This document shows positions 42,275 to 54,851 of a stretch of DNA of 64,000 nt, one piece after another. This DNA comes from Stachybotrys elegans. Taxonomy: Eukaryota; Ascomycota; Sordariomycetes; Hypocreales; Stachybotryaceae. How positions within the stretch are numbered: position 1 is the first letter of the stretch; each line of letters begins with the position of its first letter. Both the position numbers and the translations under genes were made by a program. The stretch spans positions 310,001-374,000 of the forward strand of contig JAGPNK010000014.1 in NCBI GenBank assembly GCA_020746835.1, given 5' to 3'. Under the pieces are notes generated by a model that was not told the origin of the DNA, made no database searches, and worked only from the letters and a program-made list of their open reading frames with translations.

Positions 42275-44276
42275 CTAACTATCTTTCCTGGCCGCCGTCC
42301 TCGTACTCAGACCATCTCCTTCACTACCGTCTGCCCCCCCAGCCAACAGTACCCAAGGGCTTCTAGAACCAGAACTCCTATGAAACATGACAGCACTGCA
42401 TTAGTTTCGACTTTCAGAGATGAAGGATGGGCAGTAGACTAACCTGCTGGTGGGCCTGGATCTCCTGGCCGTACCAGTCCCGTTGTTGAGGAAATTGACA
42501 AGCGCCTCCCGGATTGGGGCATCCGACGGCCTATTCTCTTCCCCGTGTTCCTGTTCCTCGACCTGCGGCTTGACGACGGTATCCCGGGCTACTATGACGG
42601 TCGCGGGTGCGCTGATGCTGCAGTTCGAGCCAGAATCCGAGCCCGAGCCCCCCCCGAAGCTGGATTTGTAAAAGAGACTGTCCTGGGGGTTGCGGAGCTT
42701 TTCCAGCAGCTGCCCTGCATGGAGCTGGTCCGCCCCCCTCGGAGATGGTGCCTTGCAGGAGGTGTCTGGCTGATGGCCCAGCAGTTCCTCCGTACGGATA
42801 ATGTATCTGCTGAGCGACGAAAAATCCGCATCCGTCTTCCCAGCGATGATTGTAGACACTTCGGTATCCGACTGCTGATGCTGGGCGTCTGCTTCTCCTC
42901 GTTCGCTGTCGCTTTCAGGAACGCTATTGCTGCCGAACAGGAGTTTGAGGGCCTCCTTGTGGCACTCTGCCGCCGTCTCTCGCTCATGTGGGCTGAGACA
43001 GAGCATCGATTGCAGAACGAACAACAACAGATCCCGCCGTTGGCCTTGGGAGCGACGCTGTCGGAGGGCCAGTTCCACCCTCTCGCGGACGCTCTTACAC
43101 CATCCCGCTCCCAGGTTCTCGTCCATTTCCCCCTGCTTGGGAAGTCCGCACAGGAGCCTAGCAAGAACGACCCCCAGAGACCAGACATCCACAAGGGCTG
43201 TATAAGTGGGCCGCCGGCGCTGCGTGATGCCCTTTCCCCCATAGACCTCAGGAGCAAGGTAGGCGTACGTGCCCCAGAAGGTCTTTGGGGTGTCTCCCTC
43301 GTGGGAGATGCCAAAGTCTGCGAACTTGATGAAGAAATCCTCCGAACGACGGCACAGGACCAGGATATTGCTAGGCTTGACGTCTCTGTGCACAATCTGG
43401 GGGTCCTGCGAGTGTAGGTAGGCTAAGGCGTCCGACGACTGTGAAAGGACATGTTTGCATTCACGCTCGTCAAAGGATTTGCCTGCGTGAAGATGGTCAC
43501 TGATGGAGCCCTCAGGCATGTATTCGAGGTGAAGCCACGGAGACGGCGGCAAACACGAGTCTATCAACGAGACGATATGTTTCTGTAAACAAGAGGTCAG
43601 CGATTCTCTGCCAAGTGATCTGGCGGGCGATGGAGGAAGACGGAGCACTGACGTGGCTGATTCTCTTCATGATGACAATCTCCCTCTCCCACTGAGAATC
43701 ACGGCCTAAACCCTCCTTCGGCTCCTTGAGCGCATACTCCTCGCCCGTGCTGACGTTCCAGACATGGTAGACTACTCCAAATCCGCCTGTGCCAAGTCCC
43801 TTGTGTACCGTCGCCTGCCTGCTGGGGCTTGCGGTTGGTGTTTGCGCACCGGACGGCGCCATGGTCGTGACCCGGCTCAAAGGGCCGAGACGGCCAAGAT
43901 CGAGGACCTTCTCCGCATCCGTCGCACCCGCGCGGAATCTGTCCACCCTGTCCCGGTATGACTTGCTGTCGAAGGTCACTCTTATACAGGCCTCGTAGTC
44001 CAGATCGCCGTGCAATAGCCCCTCATCCTCTTCCTCATCCTCGTCCACCGTCCGCTCTCGCTCCTGTCTGTCGAAGATGTCGGATTGCGACGTCTCGCCA
44101 AACCGAGGGGGACGACGACGCCTTGGGCCCATGTACAGTGGGCTCGCTACGTTCTCATCGATGCTGCGCGCCGCCTCAAGATAGCCCTGGGTACCCACGG
44201 CTGGGTAGATATACGCTACGATATTGTCATCGTAGTCATGCTTGTCTTCATGATTCCCGTCATGGCGGTGGTCCAT
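42275..44276 (-). CDS. Serine/threonine protein kinase
   Basis: Exons 44276-43653, 43582-42444 and probably 42377-42275 give about 621 residues. The last intron (42443-42378) is optional; reading through it would stop at 42401. The N-terminus (~170 residues) is acidic and low in complexity. The kinase domain then shows GTGGFGVVYHV, YALKEP (ATP-binding Lys), HRDVKPSNI, DFGISHEGD, and a YLAPEVYGGKG activation-segment end, followed by DVWSLGVVLARLL. All catalytic residues are present. A Ser-rich tail with Glu/Gln follows (VVKPQVEEQEHGEE). The substrate and pathway are unknown; the sequence does not match a specific conserved kinase I can name. Confidence 0.85.
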
Positions 44277-46673
44277 GATAGAGGGCGGGAGAATAATAGA
44301 AAGGGGCTAATCGTCTGTACGAAAAGTGATGGTTGACCTGTTGCCCACGGGGGCCAGAACAGAGTGAGACAAGGAAGGGATCGCCAGATTCACCCAGTGA
44401 CTGGAGCCAGAGAAACAATCAGGCATCAAGGGTAGCAACCGCGTGCAAGCATGCATATGCAGTCGGGGGGCCCAAGGGTAGCAGACTAGATGTTTGTACG
44501 TGTGTTCTGACGAGGCTGGCTGTCCATTATGGTGAGAATGAATAACATTTCCAAGGACGTGCAACATACAAGTAGGTTGTCTGCCTGCCCTGGAAACAAG
44601 CCGTGACGGCGCCACGACACTGCAAAACACGATGTTTTCGATACGAACTCGCTAAAGGCGAAAATTAAATGACCTTGTTGTTTCCTTGTTTACAACTTCC
44701 AACCACTTGGCTACTAGGGTGCTATCTATGAGCTCCATGGGCCTTTATTATTATCATTTCTTCTCATTTTAAACTATTTACGGTACGTGGATATCCTCTG
44801 ACGATGCATACAAAACCAACGAAACAGCTGGCGTTTGTCGTGGATACATGGGCTGTGTTCGGCTACCCAGTAGACTTTTACACTCAGCTCGATTTATATG
44901 AGTTGATGCTGCCACTCCAGGGTCAAAGATGTTTTATTGAGGGTAGTTGCTGATCCGCAAACTTGAGTATCAAGGTACGACGAAGAAGTTTGTCCATACA
45001 ACGTTGACGGCAGCAGGAGGTGAAAGATTGGAAGCAAGATAGTTGCGTCACTGGGTCTGCTGGCCAGCTAGTCGGCGCCCTCGAGCGCTTTTGCAACCCA
45101 TACTGTGCATAGCTGTAATGGTTTGGGACTTCGCACACTGGTCTCAAGATGCTAATCGGGGCAGTTCTCGAGTAACGTGACTTGGTGAAATGATATGATG
45201 GCTTCGTGGGGATTGGGTTCTCTTTGAACCAATAATTGTCGTGATATCGGCGTCGACTTGGGTTCTTTGGGCATCGATCTGTGGTTCGTATGGCAGAGGG
45301 AGGTCGAGATATTCAAAGGGTCAACCTGAGGTCGAAACCACCGGCTATGAAACGAGTTAGCAGGGTTGGTTTTCGAAGCCAAAGTCGTCAGAATAGGGAT
45401 CAGGAGGAGTGAGGGTGGGAAAGAATGAAGGAGTTTTCCTGGTTAGCGGTGATGCTGTTGATAAAGATAGCGTGCAGCGTAAAGAAAACAGCAAACTCAG
45501 CTAGGGTGATCCGAAACAATGGTGATGTCTGGCGAGCGTACGTGGTTTGCCATGCCACGATGGGATGTTATGGGAAACGAAGGTTGGATAGCACCCACAG
45601 TCGGACCAAGAAAACGGCTGTGTATGGAGAAAGTCTCGAGGGATATTGGCACTGAGAAATAAAACGGTTATGGAGCCACTTGTAATGGTGGGAGAGATGC
45701 AGGAGAGGGCGCAACAGTATGTGGTTCTCCTATTCAGAATGCAACGATTGCAATGAACCTTGAATAGATTCGAATAGACTCAAGTTCCTTGACTTTGCTC
45801 TCTATCTTTTGCAAGCTATAATGGCCATCTATGTAGGTAAAAGGGTGGCTTGACTTGGGCGACGACGACGCCTTGGATGTCATCCCCCACCCACGTCAGC
45901 ACCTCTCCCTACAAGTGCCTATAATACACGCATCAGAGCGGGAGAAAGCACGCCTACGCTAAGGTGAATAGTGCGCGGCTGAGACGGGCTAGAGATGCAG
46001 GCGTGCATGAATATGCATGTTTGTTTCCCTCGGCGGTGGCAGCGGACGAATAGCGATTTGTTTGCTAGTATTTGCCACGACAAGCTGAAGGCGATGCGCA
46101 CATCTACGTGGGCAAGAGGGTAATATAGAGCCCCGTGGGAGGATATTGAGGACTGGGAGTCATCATTACCATCAAGGAGCTGCATCAACCCGAGGCCTAG
46201 AGACCCCCACGCTGCGGCATCAAGGCAACAATGACAAGGAGAGAAGAGAAAATGTAATAGAACCTGGGAGAATAGTAGCAAGTGCCAGGGCCGTGTCGTC
46301 ACCTGAGGTTGGGCGTTTGCCAGTGCGAGACAGGTCGAGTCCCGCCCCTCTATTTATATCCATCTCTCCTCCTCCTCCTGCTTCCTCCTTTTCCTCCCGC
46401 CCACGCGTCACTTGTTTTTTTTCTTCTCAACACCCCAGACAAAATAACAAAATCTCTCGCAAAAGACCCTTCTTGTATCATACCCGGCCTGGATCATCTA
46501 GATCTTGGTTAAGGGGGGTCCATCTCGTTCCATCTCACGCCCTCACCCATCCCATCCTTCTTCTTCACCCCCAAGCTTGCCACCATCTTGTTTCTACCGC
46601 ATCACCACCGCGCAGGGTCTTGCACTTGACACAAATACTCTGCTTCACTGCTGCCTTGCGGAGAGACATCACC
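44277..46673. other. 2.4-kb intergenic region
   Basis: Short frames on both strands (for example 45425-45655 and 46146-46739) lack motifs and coding bias. The final ~300 bp are pyrimidine-rich and probably form the promoter and 5' leader of the RRM gene. Confidence 0.5.
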
Positions 46674-49600
46674 ATGACTTCCGAGGTCCGTTTGCTCTTC
46701 GTCCACCCTCCCCTCTTCCTCCTTCGACCCCGTCACTGACATCAACATCCTCGACAGGAGCATCAGAACCTCCTCTCGACTTGGCGAGTGCCAACCAGCG
46801 GGAAGAAGCTTGGTGATACCCTCACCAGCCTCAAGAAATCTGCCTCTCATGATCCTCAGCTCCGCGGTCGAGACTCTTCCGACGAGGATTCCATCGATGA
46901 GACGCCTGGTAGTGAGTGAACAAACGCCACATCTTCCTTCATTCCTACACCTCATCTTTGTCTTTGACTTGCAGCCCAAAAGAAAAAAAAAAAAGAAAAT
47001 CACGAGCCTTTCCTCTTCATCCCCTCTCCTCACCCCGTGCCCCCTCAAGCCATTCTCATCATAGCTTCCCGCCTCCCTCTCTGCAAGACCATGACTCTCC
47101 TCCACTCCTCAAGTCATGGAGATTAACCATCAACAGGTGCCAAGCTCTCCTGCCGCTCTGCCTCGCCAACCAAGACGTAAGTCAATCTCCTCTCCCCTCT
47201 CCTTTCTTTCTCTGACAGCTCCTCCTAAGTCGTTTCCCCTATGACCCTCTTGGTGACAGCGACGACTCTGGAGAGGCTTCCGAGGTAGATTCGAGCGACG
47301 GCAACGCCTACCTGAACCCTCAGCCCCCCAACTCTCCCGGGTCCGACGCTGTTGGGTCCGACGCCGAATCGTCTTCTGGCCTCGTCGCCGACTCCAAGTA
47401 AGAACCCCCTCCCTCCCTCACCACCCTCGCCACGGCTCACTGACAGACGCAGGCACGGTCCCTTTGGCTATGAGAAGAGGGACGACGTCTTCCTTGGCCA
47501 GAAGGACCAATCCAAGGGAAAGGAGCTCGTCATGCTCTCTGCCCGCCCCCTCGCATCGACGCCCAAGCCCTCTACCCTGCTACTTCGTGCATCTTTGTGG
47601 CCAAGTGAGTCCCCTACCCCCCCTCCCCCCTCCTCTCGCCGCTCTCTTACCCTCAGTCACTGACGCAGAGCAGCCTGGAGCAGAATGCCAGCGACCAGCA
47701 GCTCGAGTTTGAGCTCACCAAGACGCTCAACCAGTACGGCAGCGTCTTTGTCAAGATCCGCCGTGACAAGCGCCGCGACAAGCGCATGCCCTACGCATTT
47801 GGGCAATTCACCGTATGCTACAAACACCATTTATCCGCCCGTCACCTCGCTAACAGCAAGCAGAAGGATGAGCACGCTCGCGCTGCCCTGCAGCATGCCA
47901 ATGGCGTCCCCGTCCTCGGGCGTCCCATGCGCATCGAAATGGCTCGAGCCAACCGTCAGTCCTCCCCTCACCACTCCCGTATCCCGACCGTGGCTCACAA
48001 GGGTGTGCAGTTGACTACCTCGTCTACAAGCGCTCTCGCAAGCCCATCTCGCCCAACGAGGCCATCCTCTTCATGCAGGATCTTGGCGAGATTGAGAGAG
48101 TCACGCGTCTTGACATGGAGATCCAGAATGACTACAAGCTCCCCCCCTCTGTCGTTGTCTCCTTCAAGATGTTCGACCCGCAGCGCGATGTCATAGGAGT
48201 AAGTCAATCATTTCCCTTCATCTCTCTCGCCCAAGCCTAACGCTTCGGCAGGAACTTGGTTGTGATCGCATCTACGGCATCCAGCCTTATGACCCCAAGG
48301 AGTACGTCTCTGCTCCCGTCGAGACCATCAAGGACGAAGGGCGCCGCGCTCTCGACCAGTATGACAAGGACCGTCGATCCATCTTCATCGGTGGTCTGCC
48401 CCTTGACTTTACCGAGAAGAGCCTCATGTCCATGGCTTCTCCCTTTGGCGAGGTCGCTTCTGTCGATCTGTTCAAGAAGCCACCCAAAGGAGGATACGGT
48501 ACGTTGCCCCCCCCCAAACCACCGCCTTCTGAGCGACTGCTGATTGAAGACGATAGAAACGCCCAACTGCTTCGCCTTTATCGAGTTTCAGCGCCCCGAC
48601 TCTTGCGAGCGCATGATTGAGGTCTATGTACGTGCCCCTTCTGACACCGACATTGAGTCTCTGCTAACCTTCTCGCAGGATGGATGCATGGTCGAGGACT
48701 GCCGCGTCCGCGTCAACCGCAAGGAGTCTCGCACCTTTCAGACGCCTCGCCGCACCACGTACACGAGCTCCGCCATCACTCCGTTCTCAGCTCGCTACCC
48801 GCCGACGCAAATCTCGTACCCGCCGCCCTCGTACGGCCAGCGGCGCTACGCAGGCTCGGCTCACCAGCCTCGCACCACTTCCTTCGTCTCGCCCACCGGC
48901 TCTCAAGGCGCTTACAATCCCGGACGACGGGGCCCTGGTTCTGCTCTGTTCCCGGAGCGCTGGCCCAGCAACTTTGGCAACGAGGTTCGCCCTCGCAACC
49001 TGTCCTTCTCGTCCTCCCGCGGGGGCGACATGCCGTCTTCCCCCTACAGCGGCGGCTCGTCTTCCCACAGGCCTCTTCACAGCACCGTCAACGCGCCCAC
49101 CTTTGTTCCCGGTGGCGGCAGCGCTGGTACTCCACGCACCTGGCGCAGTCATGATGCTCCCGCTGTTCTCCAGGACTCCCCCACGCCCGCTCCCCAGCGG
49201 GAGGAGGAATCCGAGGCCAGCGACTATGATGCCAGGTCGTCCTCAGACAAGCAGCATCACCATGGAAAGAAGGCTCGGGAGAACAGGCGCCCTCGCCATT
49301 CTGCCCCCATGATGGCACTCCCCTGGGTTCCCCAGCTGACCAACCCGTACCAGGCGTACGGCTACCCCAACTTCACTCCCTACGCGCCCATGGCACCTCC
49401 GATGGTGACGCCTTTTGCCCCGTACGCCCATCAGTTCCCTGACCAGCACTACGCCGGCTACTTTCCCTCGGAGCATGAGCACGGCCGGGACGAGCGTCAT
49501 CATGGCCGGGCTGAGCCTGAGCACGGTTGGACTGAGCGCGAGCGCGGCCGAGCCGAGCACTCGCGATCCAAGTCTTCCTCCTCCAGGCTTGCCTCTCCCA

Positions 49601-49734
49601 GGAAGCCGCGCCGCAACAGGGATGATTCCACCGCCGACAAGCCCGAGAGCTCCAAGGCCAGCGCCGCCGAGTCCAACTCGGACGTGTCCATCGCCACCAA
49701 GCCGCGAAGGCGCACCGCCGACAACCAAGAGTAG
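46674..49734 (+). CDS. Mei2/Csx1-like protein with multiple RNA-recognition motifs, 11 exons
   Basis: The proposed exons are 46674-46685, 46758-46911, 47137-47176, 47230-47397, 47453-47604, 47674-47812, 47861-47954, 48011-48198, 48252-48498, 48557-48627 and 48679-49734. RRM cores are visible: CIFVANL (RNP2) with MPYAFGQF (RNP1), and SIFIGGLPLDF (RNP2) with CFAFIEF (RNP1) split over an intron. A linker with YLVYKRSRKPIS lies between them. The C-terminus (~350 residues) is rich in Pro, Ser, Tyr, Arg and His and probably disordered. Exon 5 changes frame between ELVMLSARP and RIDAQALYPATSC; the change sits at a C5 run (47546-47550). Members bind RNA and act in meiosis or stress mRNA control. The first intron after four codons is unusual but has good sites. 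Confidence 0.8.
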
Positions 49735-51081
49735 GACTGCGAACATGCATGAGCTTCCTGAGCTTCTAGCTTCACGAGGATACTCACATCCCCCTTCTGC
49801 TCCTTGTTTCTTTCTTCTGCTCTCATTTACCGTTTCTTCAGCTTTCCTTCCATTACTCGTCCGGCTCTGGTGGCCTCACGGCGTGGCAGTCTCCCTTCCT
49901 CTTGAAGAATGAGATGCGCTCGCCTCTTGCCTTGCCACCGCGTCGGCGCCGCTCCAACGCTTCGTTTCCTGTCAGAAAATACCAGCAATGTTTCAAGGGC
50001 TTGTGCTGTTCTCTCGACTATCTAAGGAATGCTTCACGCCTGGATCTTTATGATCGGGGTAGATCATTCTGGCTTCACGCCACAGGGTCGAGAATCTTTC
50101 ACAGCATGCCCGTTTCAGCAGTTTATCGCGTTTCGCACCTGGCTCCAGCGCCTCCTCGTGCAAGGAGCCCTTCTACCGAGCCATGCCATCATTGATGTGG
50201 CCTACACAGTCGCGCGAGACGTTTCCGCCATCAGCGTTGGCCTACGGTTTCAATTGCGGCGACCAGCAATCAGGTTTCTTTCAATTCTTTTTTGTCTGTT
50301 TATTGATAGAGTGGCCGTTGCAAGCGCACCTACTGATACAGTCTATACATCGAAGCCTCTTGGATTCTTCTGAGATGGTGTAAGGGCTCGTGGTCAAAGG
50401 TTCACGTCTGGTAACCGATTAAACTGCGCAATATGACTTCTATGCGCGTGTAGAATAGATACCCAGATAGTTTGTCTTTCAGAAAATATAAAGGGATTTC
50501 CCACCAACGATGCTTGTCTGCCTGCCAGTGGAAGTCATGGAAAACATGCTACGTTTGTCAAGGTTTGTTAAACAACAAGACTACTCCCTAGCCATTCAAT
50601 TAACCACCTCATGTAGCAATAGGTGGCCACTTCTGGCCCGTAGGACCTCGTGGCTGGAGGCAATGTATTAGAAACGACGGATATGGAGTGACGACGGCAA
50701 GCCCGTCAATATGAAAACGCTTCCCGGTCGCCTCGTGGATTGCAACAGCCCGGTGCCTGGTCGATGACCTACGATATCCCATAGCCAGTCCTGTCTTTTG
50801 CGCGGTCTTGTACGCAACCTTGGTGCCACAGCAGACAGCCTCGAGGCGACACTGGGGGATGAGAAGCACCCCGCCGTGGGGGCCTCGAGGATTCGCATTC
50901 TCAGAGGATGAGCTGCAGGCATGGTGCGGGGACACTGCGGGATTGCTGCAGCCGTCCTAACACTTGGTATATTAGCTACGTAGACTTGCGCTGCTATGGG
51001 CTGGTGCACTATACGGTATAATAGATTGTACTGTATTTGTGAAGAGCACGATGAATGATGCAGATGATTGTCCAAGATGGA

Positions 51082-51205
51082 CTCGCCGATGGTGGGAGAC
51101 GGCTGGCTCGCTGGCCATCTGGGGATCTTTGGGGGAGAATGGCCTCGCCGATGGTGGGAGACGGCTGGCTCGCTGGCCATCGTGGGATCTTTGGGGGAGA
51201 ATGGC
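51082..51205. repeat. 62-bp tandem duplication
   Basis: Two consecutive copies of a 62-bp unit start ctcgccgatggtgggagac at 51082 and 51144, nearly identical. A third partial start (ctcgcc) is at 51206. Confidence 0.85.
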
Positions 51206-52107
51206 CTCGCCAAGACGGTGATGGCCTTTGAGGTGACAGGTAACTTGTGTGGCATTGATGCTTACAGACGGACAAGGGGGTTTAGATGGGCGACTGAGAC
51301 ATTATAATGATAGCCCCCGGCAGGCGTCGGAGGTAGGGAAGCATGTGGCAAGGCGGTGAGTATAGCTCAGCCAGCCACAGGATGTGATGCATGATACATA
51401 CATGCGGGCGTGAGGAGAAACAGCATCATCAGGCAGAAGCGCGTCAGAGAAAAGCAACAAGCGTCTGGGCAGACCAGGCTGTGCTGTGAGACAATGGCTG
51501 AGATACGAGAGCTGCTGGCGGCCTCTGCTCATCATGGAGGGGAACATGGCGCTGAAGCTGCGCTTGGCGGCCGACACCATTTGCCAGAAGCAGGGCGTGA
51601 TATGAGAACAAGGCGACATGTCGTCCTGGCTCCCAGTTGCAGTAATTCGTAGAAGCAGGGAGAAACTAGTGGCTGCTTGTGCGACAATCCTTCTCAGCTC
51701 TATCCTCGCGAGGTTAGTGGCTTCGGTCTTTTTGCCACAGACGAGAAAAAGCAAGCAGTCAAGCAAGCAAGCAAGCGGGCAGGCAAGCAGGTCGATCGTT
51801 GGCTTCTCTGGCAAGGCAGAGGAATGTCGAGCAGCATAGCTAGATGTACCACGGATGGAAACCATGTAAGGAATACTCCCAGATCGATCGGATCACGCAC
51901 AGGGAGAACCACAAAATGGCAAACGAGAATAGCCAAGAAAATCGCGGGACGGGAGGAGAAAGGACGGGGCGGATGAAAACAGCACAGAAGAGGGCAGAGC
52001 AGGGCGGGCGCGTAATCCGAGCCCTGATCCCGCGCGACAAAGTCTCCGAGCAATAGACACAGTGTGCCGTCCCTGCTCCTCGGTCGATTGCTCGCCAATC
52101 GAGGCAA

Positions 52108-52450
52108 AAGAGGAGACGAGGAGGGGGGAGGAGGGGGAGGAGGGGCGATCATCAGACAAGCTGACACTGGAAAAAGCAAAACATGCCTGGGTCTTATCAG
52201 GACTTCAAGTGCCGGTGGCGCGTCAGCACGGCTTAATTGGCTGGTCGGGGGAGCCCGAGGGAGCATCACGGCCAGCTCATCGCTTCAGCTGCAAGTTTGT
52301 TCTTGGTAAGTTGTTGGTAATTTGAGTCAAGGGAGGGGGAGGAGGGGGGGGAGAAGAAGGAGGAGGAGGAGGAGGAGGAGGGATATTGTTGGTGGCGGAG
52401 ACAACAAGGACAAAAGGGGAGGAAGAAGAAGAAGAAAAAGAAAAGAAAAA
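52108..52450 (+). repeat. G-rich purine tracts
   Basis: Runs such as ggaggggggaggagggggagg (about 52120-52145) and a long gga repeat (52331-52381) contain several closely spaced G3+ blocks on the plus strand, in the presumed promoter of the gene at 52679. Confidence 0.7.
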
Positions 52451-52678
52451 AATAGTTGACATTAATAACGATAAAATAAACAATTCTAGTAAAATACTAT
52501 GGATCAGCAGCACAGAGGACGGATATCAGAGGCGGCCCATCTCCTCCATCTCCTCCCCATCTCTCCCCCTCCTCCATCGCCATCACCACCATCATCATCA
52601 TAACCACTTCCATCTCCCTCTCCATCTCCATCTCAGGAGCTCTGCTCAATTCAATCCAACACCCTCAAGCTGGCCAAG

Positions 52679-54125
52679 ATGCTGCACTTCCGCCGAGCCG
52701 CCCACCAATGGGCCGCGACTCGGCCCGTCCACCGCGAGAAGGTAGACCGCATCGACCACATTGAATTCCATGTCCCCTGGCCCGACGTCGGGCTGGTCCG
52801 CCTGCTCAAGGACGTCCACGACCTCCAGGGCGTCGTGCCCGCCGGCCTCCGCGCGCAGCTCGTCACCCTGGACGACGAGGACCCGGACAGCCTGCCCCGG
52901 CGCCTCTGGCTCAGCGGCCCCAAGTCCGAGAGGCCCAGCCCAGCGGCCCTCGCTGCCTGGCACGAGCGTGCCCTTCTCCTCGTTGCCGAGTCGTCGGCGC
53001 TCCCGTACGAGGCCGCCGACGACCTCTGGGCCGCCGTCGTCCACACGCCCGTCCTGAAGCTCTGTCTCGAGGACGACGCCGAGGACCGCATCGGCATTGA
53101 GCCGCTGTACGATCATCCCGACCTCATGGAGGATGATGACACGTACGAGCTCACGCCCGGCCTGCCCCTTTCCACGGGCACTGGCCCGGCCCCCATGGTT
53201 GTCGACGACGACGATGAGACGAGCTCCCAGTCCACCTACCTGGCCGGGGATGATGCCGCCCCTTCTCCCGCCCCCAGCGCCTCCACGGCCATGACCGCCG
53301 TCTCCGAGCCTGAGCCCCAGGAGGTCGCCATCATCATGGCAGGCCCCGACGACCCTGAGGCCTACGCCGTCGCTCTGTGCGTCGCCGGCCCGGGCCCTGG
53401 CCTCGACCACACGCCCGGCGAAGACCACCTCACCTACCTCGCCCCGAGCGTCGGCTTCACCGACAGCCTGGTGGACGAGGAGACGGGCCAGCCGCTGCAG
53501 CTCGTCGCCTACGCCCTCGTCAGCCAGGAGCCGAGGGTGCTGGCGGGCCTGGCCACGACGGCGCTCTGGATCGACGGCCACGACGCCACGAGGCCCCTGC
53601 GCGAGCTCGCCCCGGGCGGCTTCCTCGCCTGCCGCCCCCCGGGCTCCCTCGTCATCCGCAAGACGCCTGGCGACGATGCCGAAGCCGTCAGGCTCGACAT
53701 GGCCCGCTGGGTGTCGGCCTGGTACGAGCACTTGCTCATGTACACGGGCATGAGCATTGACCTGAACCGGCCCATCATAACCGTCCCCATTCTCCGAGTC
53801 AACAGGGACGAGTGGTCCGTCATGTTTGTCGTTGACACGGGCCCCAAAACGGTAACCTCCCCCCCCCAGACATGCATACATATATACGCAAGGGTCTAAC
53901 AGCCAGCAGCACCTCCTTGACATTGAGATGGTCATCGGCGACACCAGCAGCATCCTGGGCATCTACCAGCTGCGCCGCGCCATGCAAATCATTGCCCGCT
54001 GGATGGAAGTGGGCTTTGAGCCCTGGGCGCGCCGCCAGTTCCGCATCGGCCTCGGCGTTGCTGAGGACTATGCCTTCCCGGAGGAGGTCATGACCAGGCT
54101 CATCAGGCCATGCAGCCAGATCTGA
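52679..54125 (+). CDS. Hypothetical protein with PD-(D/E)XK-like C-terminal segment
   Basis: Two exons (52679-53851 and 53910-54125; 58-bp intron) give about 462 residues. The region is GC-rich, with Asp/Glu-rich and Pro/Ala-rich stretches (PMVVDDDDETSS). Near the end, MVIGDTSSILGIYQLRRAMQIIARWM resembles the terminal segment (IG-S/D-T...G.Y...W) also seen in the two nuclease-like pseudogenes at 23982 and 26351. A preceding WSVMFVVDTG fits the same place. A clear E-x-K catalytic core is not obvious, so it may be a divergent or inactive relative. No signal peptide or membrane segment was found. Confidence 0.7.
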
Positions 54126-54851
54126 TGACATCAGACAAAGCCAGTGAGTTTTGGACAAAATAGGGATGGACGGATGGATCGGACACAGGGAAACTGGCAA
54201 TGGAATGGAATCGGCTTGGAAACTCGGGATAGGGATTCGGATCTTTCCTAGCGTAAACCTGCTTTCTGCTCTGCTTCATCGTAGCTACGACTCACGCTCG
54301 TTTCGCCATTAAATGGGTAATCAACTGACCCAACAAAATAAACAAATGAGTATAGTTATTAAAAACCCTGTCGAGTAGACCTGCCACTCGTATCACGTAT
54401 CACCATCCCCCCACGATGGGATGGCCTAGTGTCTGTCATACCGACTCACCAATTTCCTGTCTAAGAAATGATTTGTCTGACGCCTACCTCGCCTACCTCC
54501 GTCGAAGCCGCGTCGACAAAAGCTGAAAGCTGAAAATAGAAGCCAAGGTTGCCCCCCCCCTCCTCCTTCTCCTCCCTTGACCGACACTGCATCGTGCGTC
54601 TGCCACTATCACTCTATTCGCCGCCTCGTACAGGGTTGCCGTGCTCGAGGAAGCATGCAGATGCAGACGTCATGATTAGCGAATCAAAGGCCGTCCATCC
54701 CTCCCTCCCTCTGCCTCTGCATGTATATAACCCGGCGCCCATCTCCCATCTCCCTCTGTTCGTCTCCTCCTCCTCCTCCTCCTGCTTCCCCCTCCATCTC
54801 CCCTCATCTGATTACACACCACCCCTCGCGTCCAAGCAAACCCCTTCAACC
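54126..54851. other. Intergenic
   Basis: This is the 3' flank of the previous gene followed by a pyrimidine-rich promoter (tcctcctcctcc near 54766-54786). No gene was recognised. Confidence 0.55.

Larger units (their letters stand above)
49735..52678. other. 2.9-kb intergenic region with repeats and purine tracts
   Basis: No gene could be supported. Frames on both strands around 50600-51900 overlap and reflect low-complexity repeats: a 62-bp tandem duplication (51082-51205), caag repeats near 51755-51790, and G-rich tracts at 52108-52146 and 52331-52450. Confidence 0.5.

Noticed and set aside
42401..42443. Ending the kinase gene at the stop at 42401
   Set aside because: Possible, but a good GT-AG intron (42443-42378) gives a Ser/Arg-rich tail; I prefer the spliced form without excluding the other.
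46602..47105. 167-codon minus-strand frame with a KEEEG-rich sequence
   Set aside because: It lies antisense to the first exons and introns of the RRM gene, and its composition reflects the pyrimidine-rich introns.
51755..51790. caag repeats as a possible CRISPR-like or regulatory array
   Set aside because: Simple 4-bp slippage repeat without spacers.
52646..53962. 438-codon minus-strand frame rich in Gly, Val, Asp and Arg
   Set aside because: It is the antisense of a GC-rich gene whose plus frame has a proper start, intron and end; such long shadow frames are common in GC-rich coding DNA.
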